Positions 9,217-18,946 of a stretch of 64,000 nt of DNA are shown in pieces. Made by a program: the position numbers and the translations under genes. Numbering within the stretch: position 1 is the first letter of the stretch; every line of letters begins with the position of its first letter. This stretch comes from Catenulispora sp. MAP5-51. Its GTDB lineage: Bacteria; Actinomycetota; Actinomycetes; Streptomycetales; Catenulisporaceae. The notes under the pieces were generated by a model that was not told the DNA's origin, did not search any database, and saw only the letters and a list, made by a program, of their open reading frames with translations. Location of the stretch: assembly GCF_041261205.1 (NCBI RefSeq), contig NZ_JBGCCH010000036.1, positions 1-64,000 on the forward strand, written 5' to 3'.

Positions 9217-10173
9217 ATGAGAGCGAATCCCATGGCCGATATCCTCGTCGAACCACCCTCGACGCCTGTTGAGGCGGCTGTCAACAGGCCCCTGCGCGGG
9301 GGCCGATCCCGGCGGGTCCGGACGTCCGGCGGACCGTTCCGCCTGATCGGCCGCCCCTTCGTCTGGGCCTGGGCCGTCTTCAACGTGGCGCTGCTGGTCT
9401 GGATCGCGCTGCAGTCGTTCCGCAACGGCGAGGAGAGCTTCAGCAAGCCGTTCGGTCTGCCCCGATCCTTCAACTTCGACAACTACAGGTCCGCGCTGGA
9501 TGTCGGACAGCTCGGTTCCAGCTTCGTGAACACCGTGGTGATCGCGGGTTCGGCCACGTGCGTGACGATCAGTCTCGCGTCGCTGGCCGCCTATGTCCTG
9601 AGCCGCACCCGGACCCGCTCGGCCAGTCCGCTGACCACCTTCTTCGCGATGGGCATGGGCATCCCCGCGCAGGCGGTCATCCTCCCGATGTTCGTCATGA
9701 TGCAGAGCGTCACCACCTGGATGAACGACAACTTCGGCTGGTGGGACGACCGGCTGAGCCTGTTCCTCGTCTATGTGGCCACGTCTCTGCCGTTCGCGGT
9801 GTTCCTGCTGACGGCGTTCTTCCGCTCGCTGCCCAGCGAGCTGGAGGAGGCCGCGGCGCTGGACGGCTGCCCACCGCTGCGCGTGTTCTTCAAGGTGATG
9901 CTGCCCCTGGCCAAACCCGGCATCATCACGGCGTTCATCTTGACCCTGATGGGCCTGTGGAACGAGACCTTGCTCGCCCTGACGTTCATCACCGACAACG
10001 CCCAGTACACGCTGCCCCAGGCGCTGCTCGGGCTCTACGGGACCATGCAGTACACCTCGAACTGGGGCGGCCTGTTCGCCGGTGTGGTCATCGTGGTGCT
10101 TCCCATCGTCATCCTGTACGTGTTCCTCGGGCGCCGCATCGTCGAGGGCATGACCCTCGGCGCTGGGAAGTAG
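9217..10173 (+). CDS. ABC sugar transporter permease (MalG/UgpE type)
   Basis: A 318-residue second permease of the importer. It has a long cytoplasmic N-terminus, six predicted helices and the EAA motif ELEEAAALDGCPPLRVFFKV. A start at 9232 (MADILVEPP) preceded by GAGAG is also possible. No ATPase gene follows. The likely shared ATPase is the msiK-like gene at 39,264-40,358, on the other side of the putative island. The next reading frame is only a 7-codon remnant, so the operon has probably lost its distal genes. Confidence 0.9.
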   Translation: MRANPMADILVEPPSTPVEAAVNRPLRGGRSRRVRTSGGPFRLIGRPFVWAWAVFNVALLVWIALQSFRNGEESFSKPFGLPRSFNFDNYRSALDVGQLGSSFVNTVVIAGSATCVTISLASLAAYVLSRTRTRSASPLTTFFAMGMGIPAQAVILPMFVMMQSVTTWMNDNFGWWDDRLSLFLVYVATSLPFAVFLLTAFFRSLPSELEEAAALDGCPPLRVFFKVMLPLAKPGIITAFILTLMGLWNETLLALTFITDNAQYTLPQALLGLYGTMQYTSNWGGLFAGVVIVVLPIVILYVFLGRRIVEGMTLGAGK

Positions 10174-10184
10174 GGAGGATCCCA

Positions 10185-10208
10185 GTGAGCGAACCACTGG
10201 CAGCCTGA
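10185..10208 (+). pseudogene. 7-codon remnant of the next operon gene
   Basis: A GTG preceded by the strong site GGGAGG (7 bases upstream) begins 11 bases after the permease stop, just like a normal operon gene. It reads only MSEPLAA before TGA. Sequence resembling the flank of the right-hand 117-bp repeat begins within about 20 bases. The simplest reading is that a downstream gene was truncated when the island or its flank arrived; a leader peptide is a less likely alternative. Confidence 0.45.
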
Positions 10209-10386
10209 GTCCGACCGCCGAAGACCAATGCGGCCACTGCCACGCTTGACCATCGGTCGAACGAGGTCAGCTAAGGTCAGCTCGACCGCAGAGAAACCGC
10301 AGTTCACGGCGTTAGGATGGGTGCGGAGTCAGCTCTTGGCCCGCCAGATGTCAGACCCATAGCGACCCCGGGGGCCCCGAACTGGT

Positions 10387-10503
10387 CCCCAAAACATATC
10401 AAGGGCCTCGATCCGATCCCTCGGATTGAGGCCCTGATCTGCGACGTTACCGTCGGGCTGACGGGATTTGAACCTGCGACCCCTTGACCCCCAGGTCCAT
10501 GCG
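10387..10503 (-). repeat. Left 117-bp direct repeat: tRNA-Pro(GGG) 3' half plus terminator, attachment-site-like
   Basis: This copy matches 38,930-39,046 at 114 of 117 bases. Read on the minus strand it has an anticodon loop CTGGGGG with its 3' stem TCAAG, a T-arm (GGTTCAAATCC), acceptor strand GTCAGCCCGAC, and then a GGGCCTC...GAGGCCC terminator hairpin. The 5' half of the tRNA is missing, so it is not a functional gene. Looser similarity to the right copy extends about 170 bases further left (for example TTCACGGCGTT against GTCACGGCGTT). This is typical of att sites left by integration into a tRNA 3' end. Confidence 0.8.
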
Positions 10504-10645
10504 CAATTCGTGTGACGAAGCGGGGCGTCCGCGAGCGGCGATCCGGTCGACGGCTTATGGCCGGCCGCGCGTCAGGAACACCACGGTGTTCGAAGCATCG
10601 CCGGGCCGGGACCGCGGCCGGCAGGGCCCGATGTCACCTCGCCGC

Positions 10646-10683
10646 GGGACCGACGGCCCGTTCCCGGCCGGGACGTTCAGCCC
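10646..10683 (+). promoter_or_regulatory. Tandem pair of DosR-like boxes with no gene behind them
   Basis: Two 14-bp boxes, GGGACCGACGGCCC (10,646) and GGGACGTTCAGCCC (10,670), are spaced 24 bp start to start, about two helical turns. They resemble boxes at other promoters of this module. They lie just past the 3' end of the USP remnant and face the att repeat. No intact gene starts nearby, so the gene they once served was probably lost. The remainder of 10,504-10,694 holds nothing recognisable. Confidence 0.35.
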
Positions 10684-10694
10684 GGCCCGGAAAT

Positions 10695-10982
10695 TCACTG
10701 GGGCACCACCGCGACGGGGCATTCGGCGTGCTGCAACAGCGTTTGCGTCACCGGCCCGATGAGCATTCCGTGGCGTCCTTCGCCGTGCCGGCGTGCGCCG
10801 GTGACCAGCAGGTCTGCTCGGCGGGATGCCTCGACCAGCAGGGCGGAGGCCGAGCCGATGGCGAGTTGGTGGAAGGCGTGGACGTCGGGTTGTTTGGCTT
10901 GGGCGGCTTGGACGAGGGCGGTGAGGCGGTCGTCGCGTTCGCGTTCGATGCGGGCGACGTTGTCGGCGATGCGTCCCGGCGC
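10695..10982 (-). pseudogene. 3' fragment of a universal stress protein gene
   Basis: In this frame the minus strand reads about 95 residues of a second USP domain. It begins near GRIADNVARIERERDD and ends LLQHAECPVAVVPQ-stop. It closely resembles the C-terminal half of the USP at 24,398-25,264 (compare LLIEASHRADVLVTGARRHGEG with LLVEASRRADLLVTGARRHGEG). No start codon or first domain precedes it. Upstream sequence switches frame into an unrelated protein, so this is the surviving tail of a tandem-domain USP. Confidence 0.65.
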
Positions 10983-11371
10983 AGCGCCGCCTCGACCGGC
11001 CGGGTCAGCCGCTCACAGGTGCAGGCCAGCTTATCGGTGGTGCAGATCGCCGCGGCGCCGATCCAGGGGAAGCGTCCGGTGTCCGCCAGTCCCGTCACGA
11101 TCCGCGGCAGGTGGTTGCGCAGCGCACAGCAGGAACCGAACTCACGTGCGGTCGGGAAGGCGGGCGCGTCCGGGGAACGTGCGTCGACCACCGCGCCGGT
11201 GTCGGCATCGGTGCGCAGCGGGCAGTGACCGATTCCTCGCAGCACGACGCATCCGTCTTCGTCGGCGCGGTGGTCGGGATGGCAGAACGAGATGTCGTAG
11301 CCGGCTTCCCGGAGCCGCTGTTCCGCTTGGTCGGCCGCTCCGGGAGCGGACTCCGTCAACAGGACTCTCAT
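10748..11371 (-). CDS. Hypothetical protein whose 3' end runs out of frame through a USP relic
   Basis: The reading frame starts at 11,371 with a good site (AGGAGG, 10 bases upstream) and the sequence MRVLLTESAPGAADQAEQ. About 125 residues look like a real, cysteine-containing protein (FCHPD, GHCPL, SCCALR, CTCERL) of the small type often found beside USPs. From about residue 130 the translation becomes low-complexity Ser/Pro/Thr because it reads the USP fragment (10,695-10,982) in the wrong frame. The gene has therefore probably been fused to foreign sequence by deletion. Function is unknown, and the product may be non-functional. Confidence 0.5.
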   Translation of the reverse strand: MRVLLTESAPGAADQAEQRLREAGYDISFCHPDHRADEDGCVVLRGIGHCPLRTDADTGAVVDARSPDAPAFPTAREFGSCCALRNHLPRIVTGLADTGRFPWIGAAAICTTDKLACTCERLTRPVEAALRRDASPTTSPASNANATTASPPSSKPPKPNNPTSTPSTNSPSARPPPCWSRHPAEQTCWSPAHAGTAKDATECSSGR

Positions 11372-11526
11372 GGGTCCGTTCCTCCTGGCTCGGGATGCTC
11401 TCGTACCTGGCTCACGGCAGGAAGGCGCAATGACGGTGGTCATGGCGTCTCACAGAATGATCGTCGGCCAGCTCGGTCGCCCGGCCTGCTTCTCCCGCGA
11501 TGTCCGGTGGCCGGGGGGCGCCGCCA

Positions 11527-11540
11527 CGGCCGAAGGACCC
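11527..11540 (-). promoter_or_regulatory. DosR-like box between the antiporter and its divergent neighbour
   Basis: The minus strand reads GGGTCCTTCGGCCG, one of a series of related 14-bp boxes in this segment. It lies 156 bases upstream of the 11,371 start and 117 bases upstream of the antiporter start at 11,657. This copy is weaker than those at 20,478 and 24,007. Confidence 0.35.
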
Positions 11541-11656
11541 GTCATGCCAGAGGCGGACGGTCGCAGCCCGCGTCGCCCCGGTGAGCCGCCCGACGCACCG
11601 CTGTCCGCACCGGAGGTGTTCACTGTGGGAAGGACGCCTCGGCGAAGGAGGAACAG

Positions 11657-12811
11657 GTGAGCCTGGCCGTGCTCGCGCTGGTGCTGGCCGTCGGTCTGGT
11701 CGGCCCGCTGTTGGCCGCCGTGCGCCACGGAGCCGTCCCGGTCGCCGTCGGCGAGATCCTGGCCGGGGTGGTCGTCGGCCGCACGGGGTTCGGGTGGGTG
11801 GATCCGAGCGAGCCGGTGCTGGTGTTCCTGTCGCAGGCCGGGTTCGCCCTGATCATGCTGGTCGCGGGCAGTCACGTTCCGGTCAGGTCGGCTCGGCTGC
11901 GCCCGGCGCTGGGGCGCGGCGCGGTCCTGGCGGCCTTCACCGGGGCGCTGGCGGTCCCGGCGGGGCTGGGCGTGGCCGCGCTGGCCGGGACGGGACACGG
12001 CTGTATGTACGCGGTGCTGCTCGCGTCGAGCTCGGCCGCGCTGGTGCTGCCGGTGGTCCAGGACGCCGGGCTGTCCTCGACACCGGCGCTGGTGATGGTC
12101 GCCCAGGTCGCGGTGGCGGACACCGCGGCGATCGTGCTGCTGCCGCTGGCCGAGCAGCCGTCCCGGGCCGGGCACGCCGCCGTCGGGGTGCTGGCGGTGG
12201 CCGGTGCGAGCCTGGCGGTGTTCCTGATCGTGCGCCAGGCCCGCAGGCGGGGCTGGCAGCGCCGGTTGCACCGGTTGAGCCGGCGCCGGAATCTCGGGCT
12301 GGAGCTGCGCGAGCAGCTGATCATCGTGTTCGGTCTGGCCGGGCTGGCCGAAGCGGTCGGCGTGTCGGTCATGCTCGCGGGGTTCGCGGCCGGTCTGATC
12401 CTGGCGGCTCAGGGCGAGCCGCGCCGCCTGGCCCGCCAGCTGTTCGCGGTCGCCGACGGGTTCCTCGGACCGGTGTTCTTCGTCTGGCTGGGTGCCTCGC
12501 TGCAGCTCGACGACCTCGTCCGGCACCCTCGCCTGATCGGTCTGGCCGGGGCCCTGGCGGCAGCCACGCTCGCGGTGCACGCCGCGGCCCGGCTGCTGGG
12601 CCAGCCGCTGCCGCTGGCGGTTCTGGCCGGAGCACAGCTGGGAGTGCCGGTGGCGGCGGTCACCATCGGTGAGCGCGCGGGGCTGCTGAAGCCCGGTGAG
12701 GGCGCGGCGATCCTGGCCGCGGCGGTGGTCGGTCTCGCGGTGACGGCCTGGGCCGCGGCGATCGCCGGGCATGACGCCGCGCGGCGCAAGGAGTCCGCCC
12801 CCGCGGGCTGA
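11657..12811 (+). CDS. CPA2-family cation/proton antiporter (Kef-type)
   Basis: A 384-residue membrane protein with about 12 predicted helices over its whole length and no cytoplasmic RCK/TrkA domain. Family features include the glycine-rich LAVGLVGPLLAA...VGEILAGVVVGRTGFG opening, a QVAVADTAAIVLL helix carrying an Asp suited to ion exchange, and LAGFAAGLILA. It should exchange K+ or Na+ for protons across the cell membrane. GTG start with AGGAGGAACAG immediately upstream. It sits among USP and DosR-type genes, so a role in pH or ion balance during energy stress is inferred. Confidence 0.8.
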   Translation: MSLAVLALVLAVGLVGPLLAAVRHGAVPVAVGEILAGVVVGRTGFGWVDPSEPVLVFLSQAGFALIMLVAGSHVPVRSARLRPALGRGAVLAAFTGALAVPAGLGVAALAGTGHGCMYAVLLASSSAALVLPVVQDAGLSSTPALVMVAQVAVADTAAIVLLPLAEQPSRAGHAAVGVLAVAGASLAVFLIVRQARRRGWQRRLHRLSRRRNLGLELREQLIIVFGLAGLAEAVGVSVMLAGFAAGLILAAQGEPRRLARQLFAVADGFLGPVFFVWLGASLQLDDLVRHPRLIGLAGALAAATLAVHAAARLLGQPLPLAVLAGAQLGVPVAAVTIGERAGLLKPGEGAAILAAAVVGLAVTAWAAAIAGHDAARRKESAPAG

Positions 12812-12884
12812 GGCGGTTCGCAGTGCGGCACCACGGCATCAACGACCGCGATCGGCCGGCTCCTGAACGCGGGCGCGGAGCGGG

Positions 12885-12920
12885 GCATCTCCTTGACCTC
12901 GGTGCCGGTCAGGGAGATGC
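12885..12920. terminator. Bidirectional stem-loop between convergent genes
   Basis: A 14-bp stem (GCATCTCCTTGACC with GGTCAGGGAGATGC, one mismatch) around an 8-base loop lies between the antiporter stop (12,811) and the USP stop (12,941). It probably terminates both. Confidence 0.6.
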
Positions 12921-12940
12921 GCCGCTTCGGCGCGGCTTCA

Positions 12941-13828
12941 TCACCGCGGGACGACCGCCACCGGGCAATCGGCGTGGTGCAGCAAGGTGTGCGCGATCGG
13001 CCCGGGCCGCATGCCGAGGTGGCCGTCGCCGCGGCGGTGGGCGCCGACGACGATCAGGTCGGCGTCCTCGGTGAGGTCGGTCAGCACCGAGCTCGGGGTG
13101 CCGTCCGCGACCTCGACGGCGAGGCGGACGGCGGGGTACTTCGTCTGCCAGGGGTTCAGCCGGGTCTCCATCGTCTTGCGGATGTCGGTGACGGCCTGGG
13201 CCTTGGCGGTGTCGAGGTCGTCGGCGGAGTCCTGATCGGTGGAGTCCTGATCGGCGGAGCCGTCCCAGTCCAGGTCCCAGACGTTGACCGCTCGCAGCCG
13301 GGCACCGCGCAGCGCGGCCTGGGCGAAGGCGAACTCCACGACCTCGTCGGCGGCGTCCTCGATGTCGAGCGCCAGCACGATCGAGTCGGCCGGTTCCCGG
13401 GGCTTGCCGCGCACGATCATCGTCGGGCACGAGGCCAGCGTCAGCGTGCGCATCGACACCGAGCCGAGCAGCAGGCCGGAGAAGCCGCCGCGGCCTCGGT
13501 TGCCGAGCACCAGCAGGTCCGCGTCCCGGGACGCCTCGGCCAAGGCGTCGGCGGTGGGGCCGGCGATGACCGCCGAGTCCACCGGCATCCCGGGGTAGCG
13601 GTTCCGCAGCCACTGCACGCCGTCGCCGGCGATCTTGCCGGCGATGTCCTTGACCGTGCTCTGGTAGTCCACCGGCATGTAGCCCATCGGCGACACGACG
13701 GCGACCGCATGGTAGCCGGTGACCACGGTGACCGCCGCGTCGCGCCAGGCGGCTTCGCGTCCGGCCTGGGCCAGGGCGCGGTCGCCGGACGGGCTCTGGT
13801 CGTAGCCGACGATGATGGTGTGCTTCAT
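12941..13828 (-). CDS. Universal stress protein, two tandem USP domains
   Basis: A 295-residue cytoplasmic protein with two USP repeats. Domain 1 (about 1-140) opens MKHTIIVGYDQSPSGDRAL and has the ATP-binding G-x2-G-x9-G(S/T) pattern in LGNRGRGGFSGLLLGS. Domain 2 (about 150-295) ends VVGAHRRGDGH...CPVAVVPR. A short acidic direct repeat (DQDSTDQDSADD) lies between them. AGGAG lies 7 bases before the ATG. It is the last of four minus-strand genes (nuclease, phosphoketolase, acyltransferase, USP), 22 bases after the preceding stop, so it is co-transcribed. Tandem USPs of this kind belong to DosR dormancy regulons in mycobacteria. Confidence 0.9.
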   Translation of the reverse strand: MKHTIIVGYDQSPSGDRALAQAGREAAWRDAAVTVVTGYHAVAVVSPMGYMPVDYQSTVKDIAGKIAGDGVQWLRNRYPGMPVDSAVIAGPTADALAEASRDADLLVLGNRGRGGFSGLLLGSVSMRTLTLASCPTMIVRGKPREPADSIVLALDIEDAADEVVEFAFAQAALRGARLRAVNVWDLDWDGSADQDSTDQDSADDLDTAKAQAVTDIRKTMETRLNPWQTKYPAVRLAVEVADGTPSSVLTDLTEDADLIVVGAHRRGDGHLGMRPGPIAHTLLHHADCPVAVVPR

Positions 13829-13850
13829 GATGTCTCCTGTTCTTGTACGG

Positions 13851-16571
13851 TCAGCGAAGGCGGCGCAGGTAGGGGTCGGTGGGGGTACGGGGCTCCACCC
13901 GGATGCGGAAGTCCGCCGCTGTGACGCCGTCCGGGGTGGCGATCAGGGGGTTGATCTCGGCCTCGGCGACGCAGGTCTGCTCGGCCGCCAGCAGCGCCAG
14001 CCGGGACAGGACGTCGCGGACCTGGCCGATGTCGCCGCCGGGCCGTCCGCGATAGCCGGCCAGCATGCGCGCGGCCCGCGTGGCGTGTACGAGCTCGTCG
14101 GCGTCCGCGCCGGTCAGCGGCGCCAGCCGGTAGGCGCGGTCGGCGGCCAGGTCGGTGACGGTGCCGCCGATGCCGAAGGCCACCAGCGGGCCGAAGACCG
14201 CGTCGCTGTCGACGCCGGCCAGCAGCTCCACACCGTCGGGCGCCATCTCCTGCACCACCACCCCGGCGAGGCGGTCGCCGAACTTGTCGTGCAGCCGGCG
14301 CCAGCCGGCACGGACCTCGTCGGGACCGGACAGGCCCAGCAGCACGCCGCCGACGTCGCTCTTGTGGACCAGCTCGGGCCAGTACGCCTTCAGCGCGACC
14401 GGGCCGTCCCACACGTCCGCCGCGGTGAGAGCGGTCTGTTCGTCGGTGGCCAGCACCAGGCGCGCGCAGCGGATGCCATAGCAGGCCAGCAGATCGGCGG
14501 CCCGGTCCGGCGGCAGCCAGCCGCCTTCGGGATGCGCGGCCAGGAACAGCGAGATCAGACGTGCGGCGTCCTGCGAGCGGGCATCCGGCAGCCGCGGAGC
14601 CTCACCACCCGGTCGGCGCAGCCATTCCGCGTAGTCGCACGCGTGGCTCAGGGCCCGGACAGCGGTCTCGGCGTCGCCGTAGCACGGCATGAACCGTCCG
14701 TCGGCGCCCATCACGGTCTCGACCCCGGCGGCTTGGTCCACCAGGACCGCGACCACCGGCACCGGACCGGTCTGGGCGTCCACCGCGAGCGTCGGCGGCA
14801 GCTCCGCTAGTGCGGTCGGTACGAGAAGCAGGAGAACCGCATCGACCTCGCCGGACAACGCGACGATCTCCACCGCACCGCGCAGCGCCTCCCCGGAGGC
14901 ACCGGCCCCGGCGTCGACCGGATTGGCACAAGCAGCGGCTGGACCCAACTGGGTGCTGAGACGTTGGCGCAATTCCGCGCTGAACTCGGGAACGGTGAGC
15001 CCGGCCTCGGCACAGGAATCCGCCGCCAGTACCCCGGTGCCGCCGGCGTTGGACACCACCGCGACCCGGCGCCCGGTCGGCAGCCGGCCGGTCCGCAGCA
15101 ACGCGGCGGCCTCGATCAGCTCGGCGACCGAGCGCGTCGCGACCACACCGGCCTGCCGGTACAGCGCCTCGCGCGTGACGCCGGGGGTGACGGCCGCGGC
15201 GGTATGGGACGCCGCGGCTCGGGAACCGGCTGCGGAGCGTCCGGCCGCGACGGCCAGCACCGGCTTGGACCGTGCCACGCGGCGGGCGTAGCGGGCGAAC
15301 TTGCGGGGGTTGCCGAAGGACTCCAGGTGCAGCAGCACCAACTCGGTGGCCGGGTCGGCCGACCACCAGGCGAGCAGGTCGTTGCCGGAGACGTCGGCCT
15401 TGTCGCCGAGCGAGGCGAAGGAGCCGGCGCCGATTCCCAACCGGGACAGGTGATCCAGGATCGCGATGCCCACGCCGCCGGACTGCACCCCGATGCCGGC
15501 CGTGCCGCCCAGCGGGGTGTGCGGCCCGAAGGTGGCGTCCATCGAGATGTCCGTGCCGAAGGAGGCGATGCCCAGGCCGTTCGGGCCCACCAGCCGCATG
15601 CCGTAGCGGCGGCAGACCGCCTTCAGCGTGGTGCGCACCGAGGCCGGCACCGAGGAGGTGACCGCGGTCAGGGCCCTGATCCCGTGGCGGCCGCACGCGA
15701 TCGCCGCCTCGACCAGGCCGTCCGCCGGAACGGCCAGGATCGCCAGGTCGATCCGGTCCGGGAGCAGGTCGATCGAGCGTGCGCAGGGCACGCCGGCGAT
15801 CTGGTCGGCGTTCGGGTTCACCGCGAACAGCGGCCGGTCGAATTCGGCGGCCAGCAGGTGCTCCAGGATCGCGCGCCCGACTCCGCCCGGGTTGCGTCCG
15901 ACACCGACCACGGCCACCGCGCGCGGCCGGAACAGCGGTTCCAGCGACGCGGCGCTGGCCGCGAACTCGCGATCGGCGACGACCTCCAGATACGCGTCGT
16001 CCTCGGTGAGATCGATCTCGTGGAAGACGGTGCCGCCGTGCTCGAAGGTCGCGCTGTGGTGCAGTCCGGCCGAGGCGATGACCCGCTTCATTGCCAGGTT
16101 CTCCGACAACGTCTCGGCCACGAAGGTCCGGATCCCGGCGGCGCGCGCGGCGCCGGCGAGGTGTTCCAGCAGCAGGGTGCTGATGCCCAGGCCGCGGTGG
16201 CCCTCGGCGACGGTGAAGCCGACCTCGGCGGCGTCGGCGTCCGGGCGCAGCCGCCAGGCCTCGCCCTCGCCGATGATCTCCTCGTCCTGGCCGTGGTGCG
16301 CCACCACCACCAGCGCGATCCGGTCCGGATGCGGCTCGCACAGCCGCTGCGCGGCGCTGCGTCCGGCGGCGGCGCCGGAGGCGAAGAACCGCATGCGCAG
16401 GCTCTGCGGGGACAGCGCGGAGAACATCGCGTTCAAGCCGTCGAGATCCTTCGGCGTCGTAGGACGCAGCGACACCGTGGTGCCGTCGGTGAGCAACGCG
16501 TGGACGGCCTCCTCCGCCAGGGCTGGCGGCTGGGCCGTGGGTACCGTCCCGGTCATGACGTCCACGTCCAT
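13851..16571 (-). CDS. GNAT acetyltransferase fused to NDP-forming acyl-CoA synthetase-like domains
   Basis: A 906-residue fusion resembling actinobacterial protein lysine acyltransferases (Pat type). Residues about 25-190 are a GNAT domain ([18 protein letters not shown]; acetyl-CoA loop [16 protein letters not shown]). Residues about 205-300 are a CoA-binding Rossmann domain ([23 protein letters not shown]). Residues about 310-520 are a succinyl-CoA-ligase-like domain ([24 protein letters not shown]), and residues about 660-890 are an ATP-grasp domain ([19 protein letters not shown]). GGAGA precedes the ATG at 16,571, which overlaps the phosphoketolase 3' end by 19 bases. An ATGA-coupled start at 16,556 is an alternative. 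It may acylate metabolic enzymes according to acyl-CoA supply; whether the synthetase part is active cannot be told. Confidence 0.85.
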   Translation of the reverse strand: MDVDVMTGTVPTAQPPALAEEAVHALLTDGTTVSLRPTTPKDLDGLNAMFSALSPQSLRMRFFASGAAAGRSAAQRLCEPHPDRIALVVVAHHGQDEEIIGEGEAWRLRPDADAAEVGFTVAEGHRGLGISTLLLEHLAGAARAAGIRTFVAETLSENLAMKRVIASAGLHHSATFEHGGTVFHEIDLTEDDAYLEVVADREFAASAASLEPLFRPRAVAVVGVGRNPGGVGRAILEHLLAAEFDRPLFAVNPNADQIAGVPCARSIDLLPDRIDLAILAVPADGLVEAAIACGRHGIRALTAVTSSVPASVRTTLKAVCRRYGMRLVGPNGLGIASFGTDISMDATFGPHTPLGGTAGIGVQSGGVGIAILDHLSRLGIGAGSFASLGDKADVSGNDLLAWWSADPATELVLLHLESFGNPRKFARYARRVARSKPVLAVAAGRSAAGSRAAASHTAAAVTPGVTREALYRQAGVVATRSVAELIEAAALLRTGRLPTGRRVAVVSNAGGTGVLAADSCAEAGLTVPEFSAELRQRLSTQLGPAAACANPVDAGAGASGEALRGAVEIVALSGEVDAVLLLLVPTALAELPPTLAVDAQTGPVPVVAVLVDQAAGVETVMGADGRFMPCYGDAETAVRALSHACDYAEWLRRPGGEAPRLPDARSQDAARLISLFLAAHPEGGWLPPDRAADLLACYGIRCARLVLATDEQTALTAADVWDGPVALKAYWPELVHKSDVGGVLLGLSGPDEVRAGWRRLHDKFGDRLAGVVVQEMAPDGVELLAGVDSDAVFGPLVAFGIGGTVTDLAADRAYRLAPLTGADADELVHATRAARMLAGYRGRPGGDIGQVRDVLSRLALLAAEQTCVAEAEINPLIATPDGVTAADFRIRVEPRTPTDPYLRRLR

Positions 16572-18946
16572 TCACGGATCTCCGGCATGTCCTCGCCGTG
16601 CTCGACGATCCAGCTCCGGTGCCGGGCCCGGGCGTCGGTCATCACCTGCCGGATCGCGGCGGCCTTGGGCGCCAGGTGCGGCACCCGGTCGATGACGTCG
16701 CAGACCAGTTGGAAGCGGTCCATGTCGTTGCGAACCAGCATGTCGAAGGGCGTGGTGGTGGTGCCCTGCTCTTTGTAGCCGCGTACGTGCAGGTTCGCGT
16801 GGCCGCGGCGGCGGTAGGCCAGGCGGTGGATCAGCGAGGGGTAGCCGTGAAAGGCGAAGATGATCGGCTTGTCGACGGTGAAGATCGCGTCGAATTGGGC
16901 GTCGGGCAGTCCGTGCGGGTGCTCGGATTCAGGCTGCAGGCGCATCAGGTCCACGACGTTGACCACGCGGATCCGCAGTCCGGGCAGGTGCTCGCGCAGC
17001 AGTTGCGAGGCGGCCAGGACCTCCAGCGTCGGCACGTCGCCGGCGCAGGCCAGCACCACGTCCGGTTCGGTGGCCAGGTCGTCCTCGGTCCCGGCCCACT
17101 CCCAGATGCCCAGACCTCGGGCGCAGTGCAGTTCCGCCTCCTCCGGTGTCAGCCAGTCCGGGCTCGGGTTCTTCCCGGCCACGATGACGTTGACCAGGTC
17201 CCGGCTGCGAAGGCAGTGCTCTGCGACCGACAGCAGGGTGTTGGCATCCGGGGGAAGATACAGCCGGACCACATCAGAGGTCTTGTTCGCGACGTGATCC
17301 AGGAACCCGGGGTCCTGATGGGAGAAGCCGTTGTGGTCCTGGCGCCACACATGCGAGGTGAGCAGATAGTTCAGCGACGGCACCGGCGCGCGCCAAGGCA
17401 GGGCCCGCGCGGTCTTGAGCCACTTGACGTGCTGGTTCAGCATCGAGTCGATGATGTGGATGAAGGCCTCGTAGCAGGAGAACAGTCCGTGCCGGCCGGT
17501 GAGCAGGTAGCCCTCCAGCCAGCCCTGGCACAGGTGCTCGGACAGCACTTCCATGACCCGGCCGTCGGGGGCCAGGTGGTCGTCGCCGGGTTTGGCGGGC
17601 AGCATCCAGGTTCGGTTGGTGACCTCGAAGACCGGGTCGAGATGGTTGGAGGCGGTCTCGTCCGGCCCGAACAGGCGGAACGTCCCGTGAGATGCGTCGG
17701 CGGCGATGACATCGCGCAGCCAGGTGCCGAGCACGCGGGTCGGCTCGTGCAGCGTCTCGCCGGGCTTGGCGACCAGCGCCGCGTAGGGCGCGGTCTGCGG
17801 CAGGTCCAGCGAGCGGGTCAGGATGCCGCCGTTGGCGTGGCGGTTGGCGCCGATACGTGCCTCGCCGTCCGGGACGCAGGCCAGGACGTCGGGCTTGGGG
17901 CGGCCGAAGTGGTCGAACAGTTCGTCGGGCCGGTAGGACTTCATCCAGTCGACCAGCATGTGCCGGTGCTTCGGGTTCTCCCGGACTTCGGCCAGCGGTA
18001 CCTGGTGCGAGCGGAAGGTGCCCTCGACCTGCACGCCGTCCACGGTGCGCGGGCCGGTCCAGCCCTTGGGCGTGCGCAGGATGATGACCGGCCAGGGCGG
18101 GACGCCCTCGTGGGCGGCCTTCGGGTTGCGTTTGGTGCTCTGGATGAGGCGGATGGAGGCCAGCGCGGAATCAAGAGCCTCGGCCATCTTGTGGTGCATC
18201 GTGTGCGGGTCGTCGCCGAACACCCAGCGGGGGTCCCAGCCGTGCGCGGCCAGCAGGCCGTCGAGCTGTTCGCGCGGGATCCGGTCCAGCACGGTCGGGT
18301 TGGCGATCTTGTAGCCGTTCAGGTGCAGGATCGGCAGGACCGCGCCGTCGCGGGCCGGGTTCAGGAACCTGATGCTCTGCCAGGAGGCGGCCAGCGGACC
18401 GGTCTCGGCCTCGCCGTCGCCGACGACGCAGGCCACGATCAGGTCCGGGTTGTCGAAGGCCGCCCCGAAGGCGTGGGCCAGGCTGTATCCGAGCTCGCCG
18501 CCCTCGTGGATCGAGCCGGGGACGTTGGCGGCGATGTGGCTGGGGACGCCGCCGGGGGCGGAGAACGCGGCGAACAGCTTGGTCATGCCGGTCTCGTCGC
18601 GGGTGACGTCGGGGTAGTGGTCGGTGTAGGTGCCGTCCAACCACGAGCAGGCCAGGGCTGCCGGACCGCCGTGGCCGGGACCCAGGACCGTGATCAGGTC
18701 CAGGCCGTTCTCGGTGATCAGGCGGTTGAGATGCGCGTGGACGAAGGACAGGCCGGGGCTGGTGCCCCAGTGGCCCAGCAGCCTGGGCTTGATGTCGGAC
18801 GGCTCCAGGTCGCGGTGCAGCAGGGCGTTGTCCCGCAGATAGATCTGGCCGGCGGAAAGGTAGTTCGCGGCACGCCAGTAGCGGTCGACGGCGCCGAGAT
18901 CGGCGCCCCCGCTCCAGGGGGCGTGGATGGGGGCGTGGATGGTCAT
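16553..18946 (-). CDS. xfp: Xylulose-5-phosphate/fructose-6-phosphate phosphoketolase
   Basis: A 797-residue thiamine-diphosphate enzyme that cleaves xylulose-5-P (or fructose-6-P) with phosphate to acetyl-phosphate plus a smaller sugar phosphate. The length is normal for the family. The N-terminus reads [18 protein letters not shown]. The ThDP-binding motif [22 protein letters not shown] and the C-terminal [17 protein letters not shown] are all present. The start at 18,946 overlaps the upstream nuclease stop by 4 bases (ATGA), indicating translational coupling. Acetyl-P made here could yield ATP without respiration, fitting the oxygen-limitation theme of the neighbours. Confidence 0.95.
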   Translation of the reverse strand: MTIHAPIHAPWSGGADLGAVDRYWRAANYLSAGQIYLRDNALLHRDLEPSDIKPRLLGHWGTSPGLSFVHAHLNRLITENGLDLITVLGPGHGGPAALACSWLDGTYTDHYPDVTRDETGMTKLFAAFSAPGGVPSHIAANVPGSIHEGGELGYSLAHAFGAAFDNPDLIVACVVGDGEAETGPLAASWQSIRFLNPARDGAVLPILHLNGYKIANPTVLDRIPREQLDGLLAAHGWDPRWVFGDDPHTMHHKMAEALDSALASIRLIQSTKRNPKAAHEGVPPWPVIILRTPKGWTGPRTVDGVQVEGTFRSHQVPLAEVRENPKHRHMLVDWMKSYRPDELFDHFGRPKPDVLACVPDGEARIGANRHANGGILTRSLDLPQTAPYAALVAKPGETLHEPTRVLGTWLRDVIAADASHGTFRLFGPDETASNHLDPVFEVTNRTWMLPAKPGDDHLAPDGRVMEVLSEHLCQGWLEGYLLTGRHGLFSCYEAFIHIIDSMLNQHVKWLKTARALPWRAPVPSLNYLLTSHVWRQDHNGFSHQDPGFLDHVANKTSDVVRLYLPPDANTLLSVAEHCLRSRDLVNVIVAGKNPSPDWLTPEEAELHCARGLGIWEWAGTEDDLATEPDVVLACAGDVPTLEVLAASQLLREHLPGLRIRVVNVVDLMRLQPESEHPHGLPDAQFDAIFTVDKPIIFAFHGYPSLIHRLAYRRRGHANLHVRGYKEQGTTTTPFDMLVRNDMDRFQLVCDVIDRVPHLAPKAAAIRQVMTDARARHRSWIVEHGEDMPEIREWTWTS

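Noticed and set aside
6879-9482. 867-residue open frame on the minus strand
   Set aside because: It is antisense to the binding-protein and permease genes, has an Arg/Gly/His/Asp-rich shadow composition and no domain homology.
10440-10503. Functional tRNA-Pro genes within the 117-bp repeats
   Set aside because: Only the anticodon loop, 3' anticodon stem, T-arm and acceptor 3' strand are present; the 5' acceptor strand and D-arm are missing in both copies.
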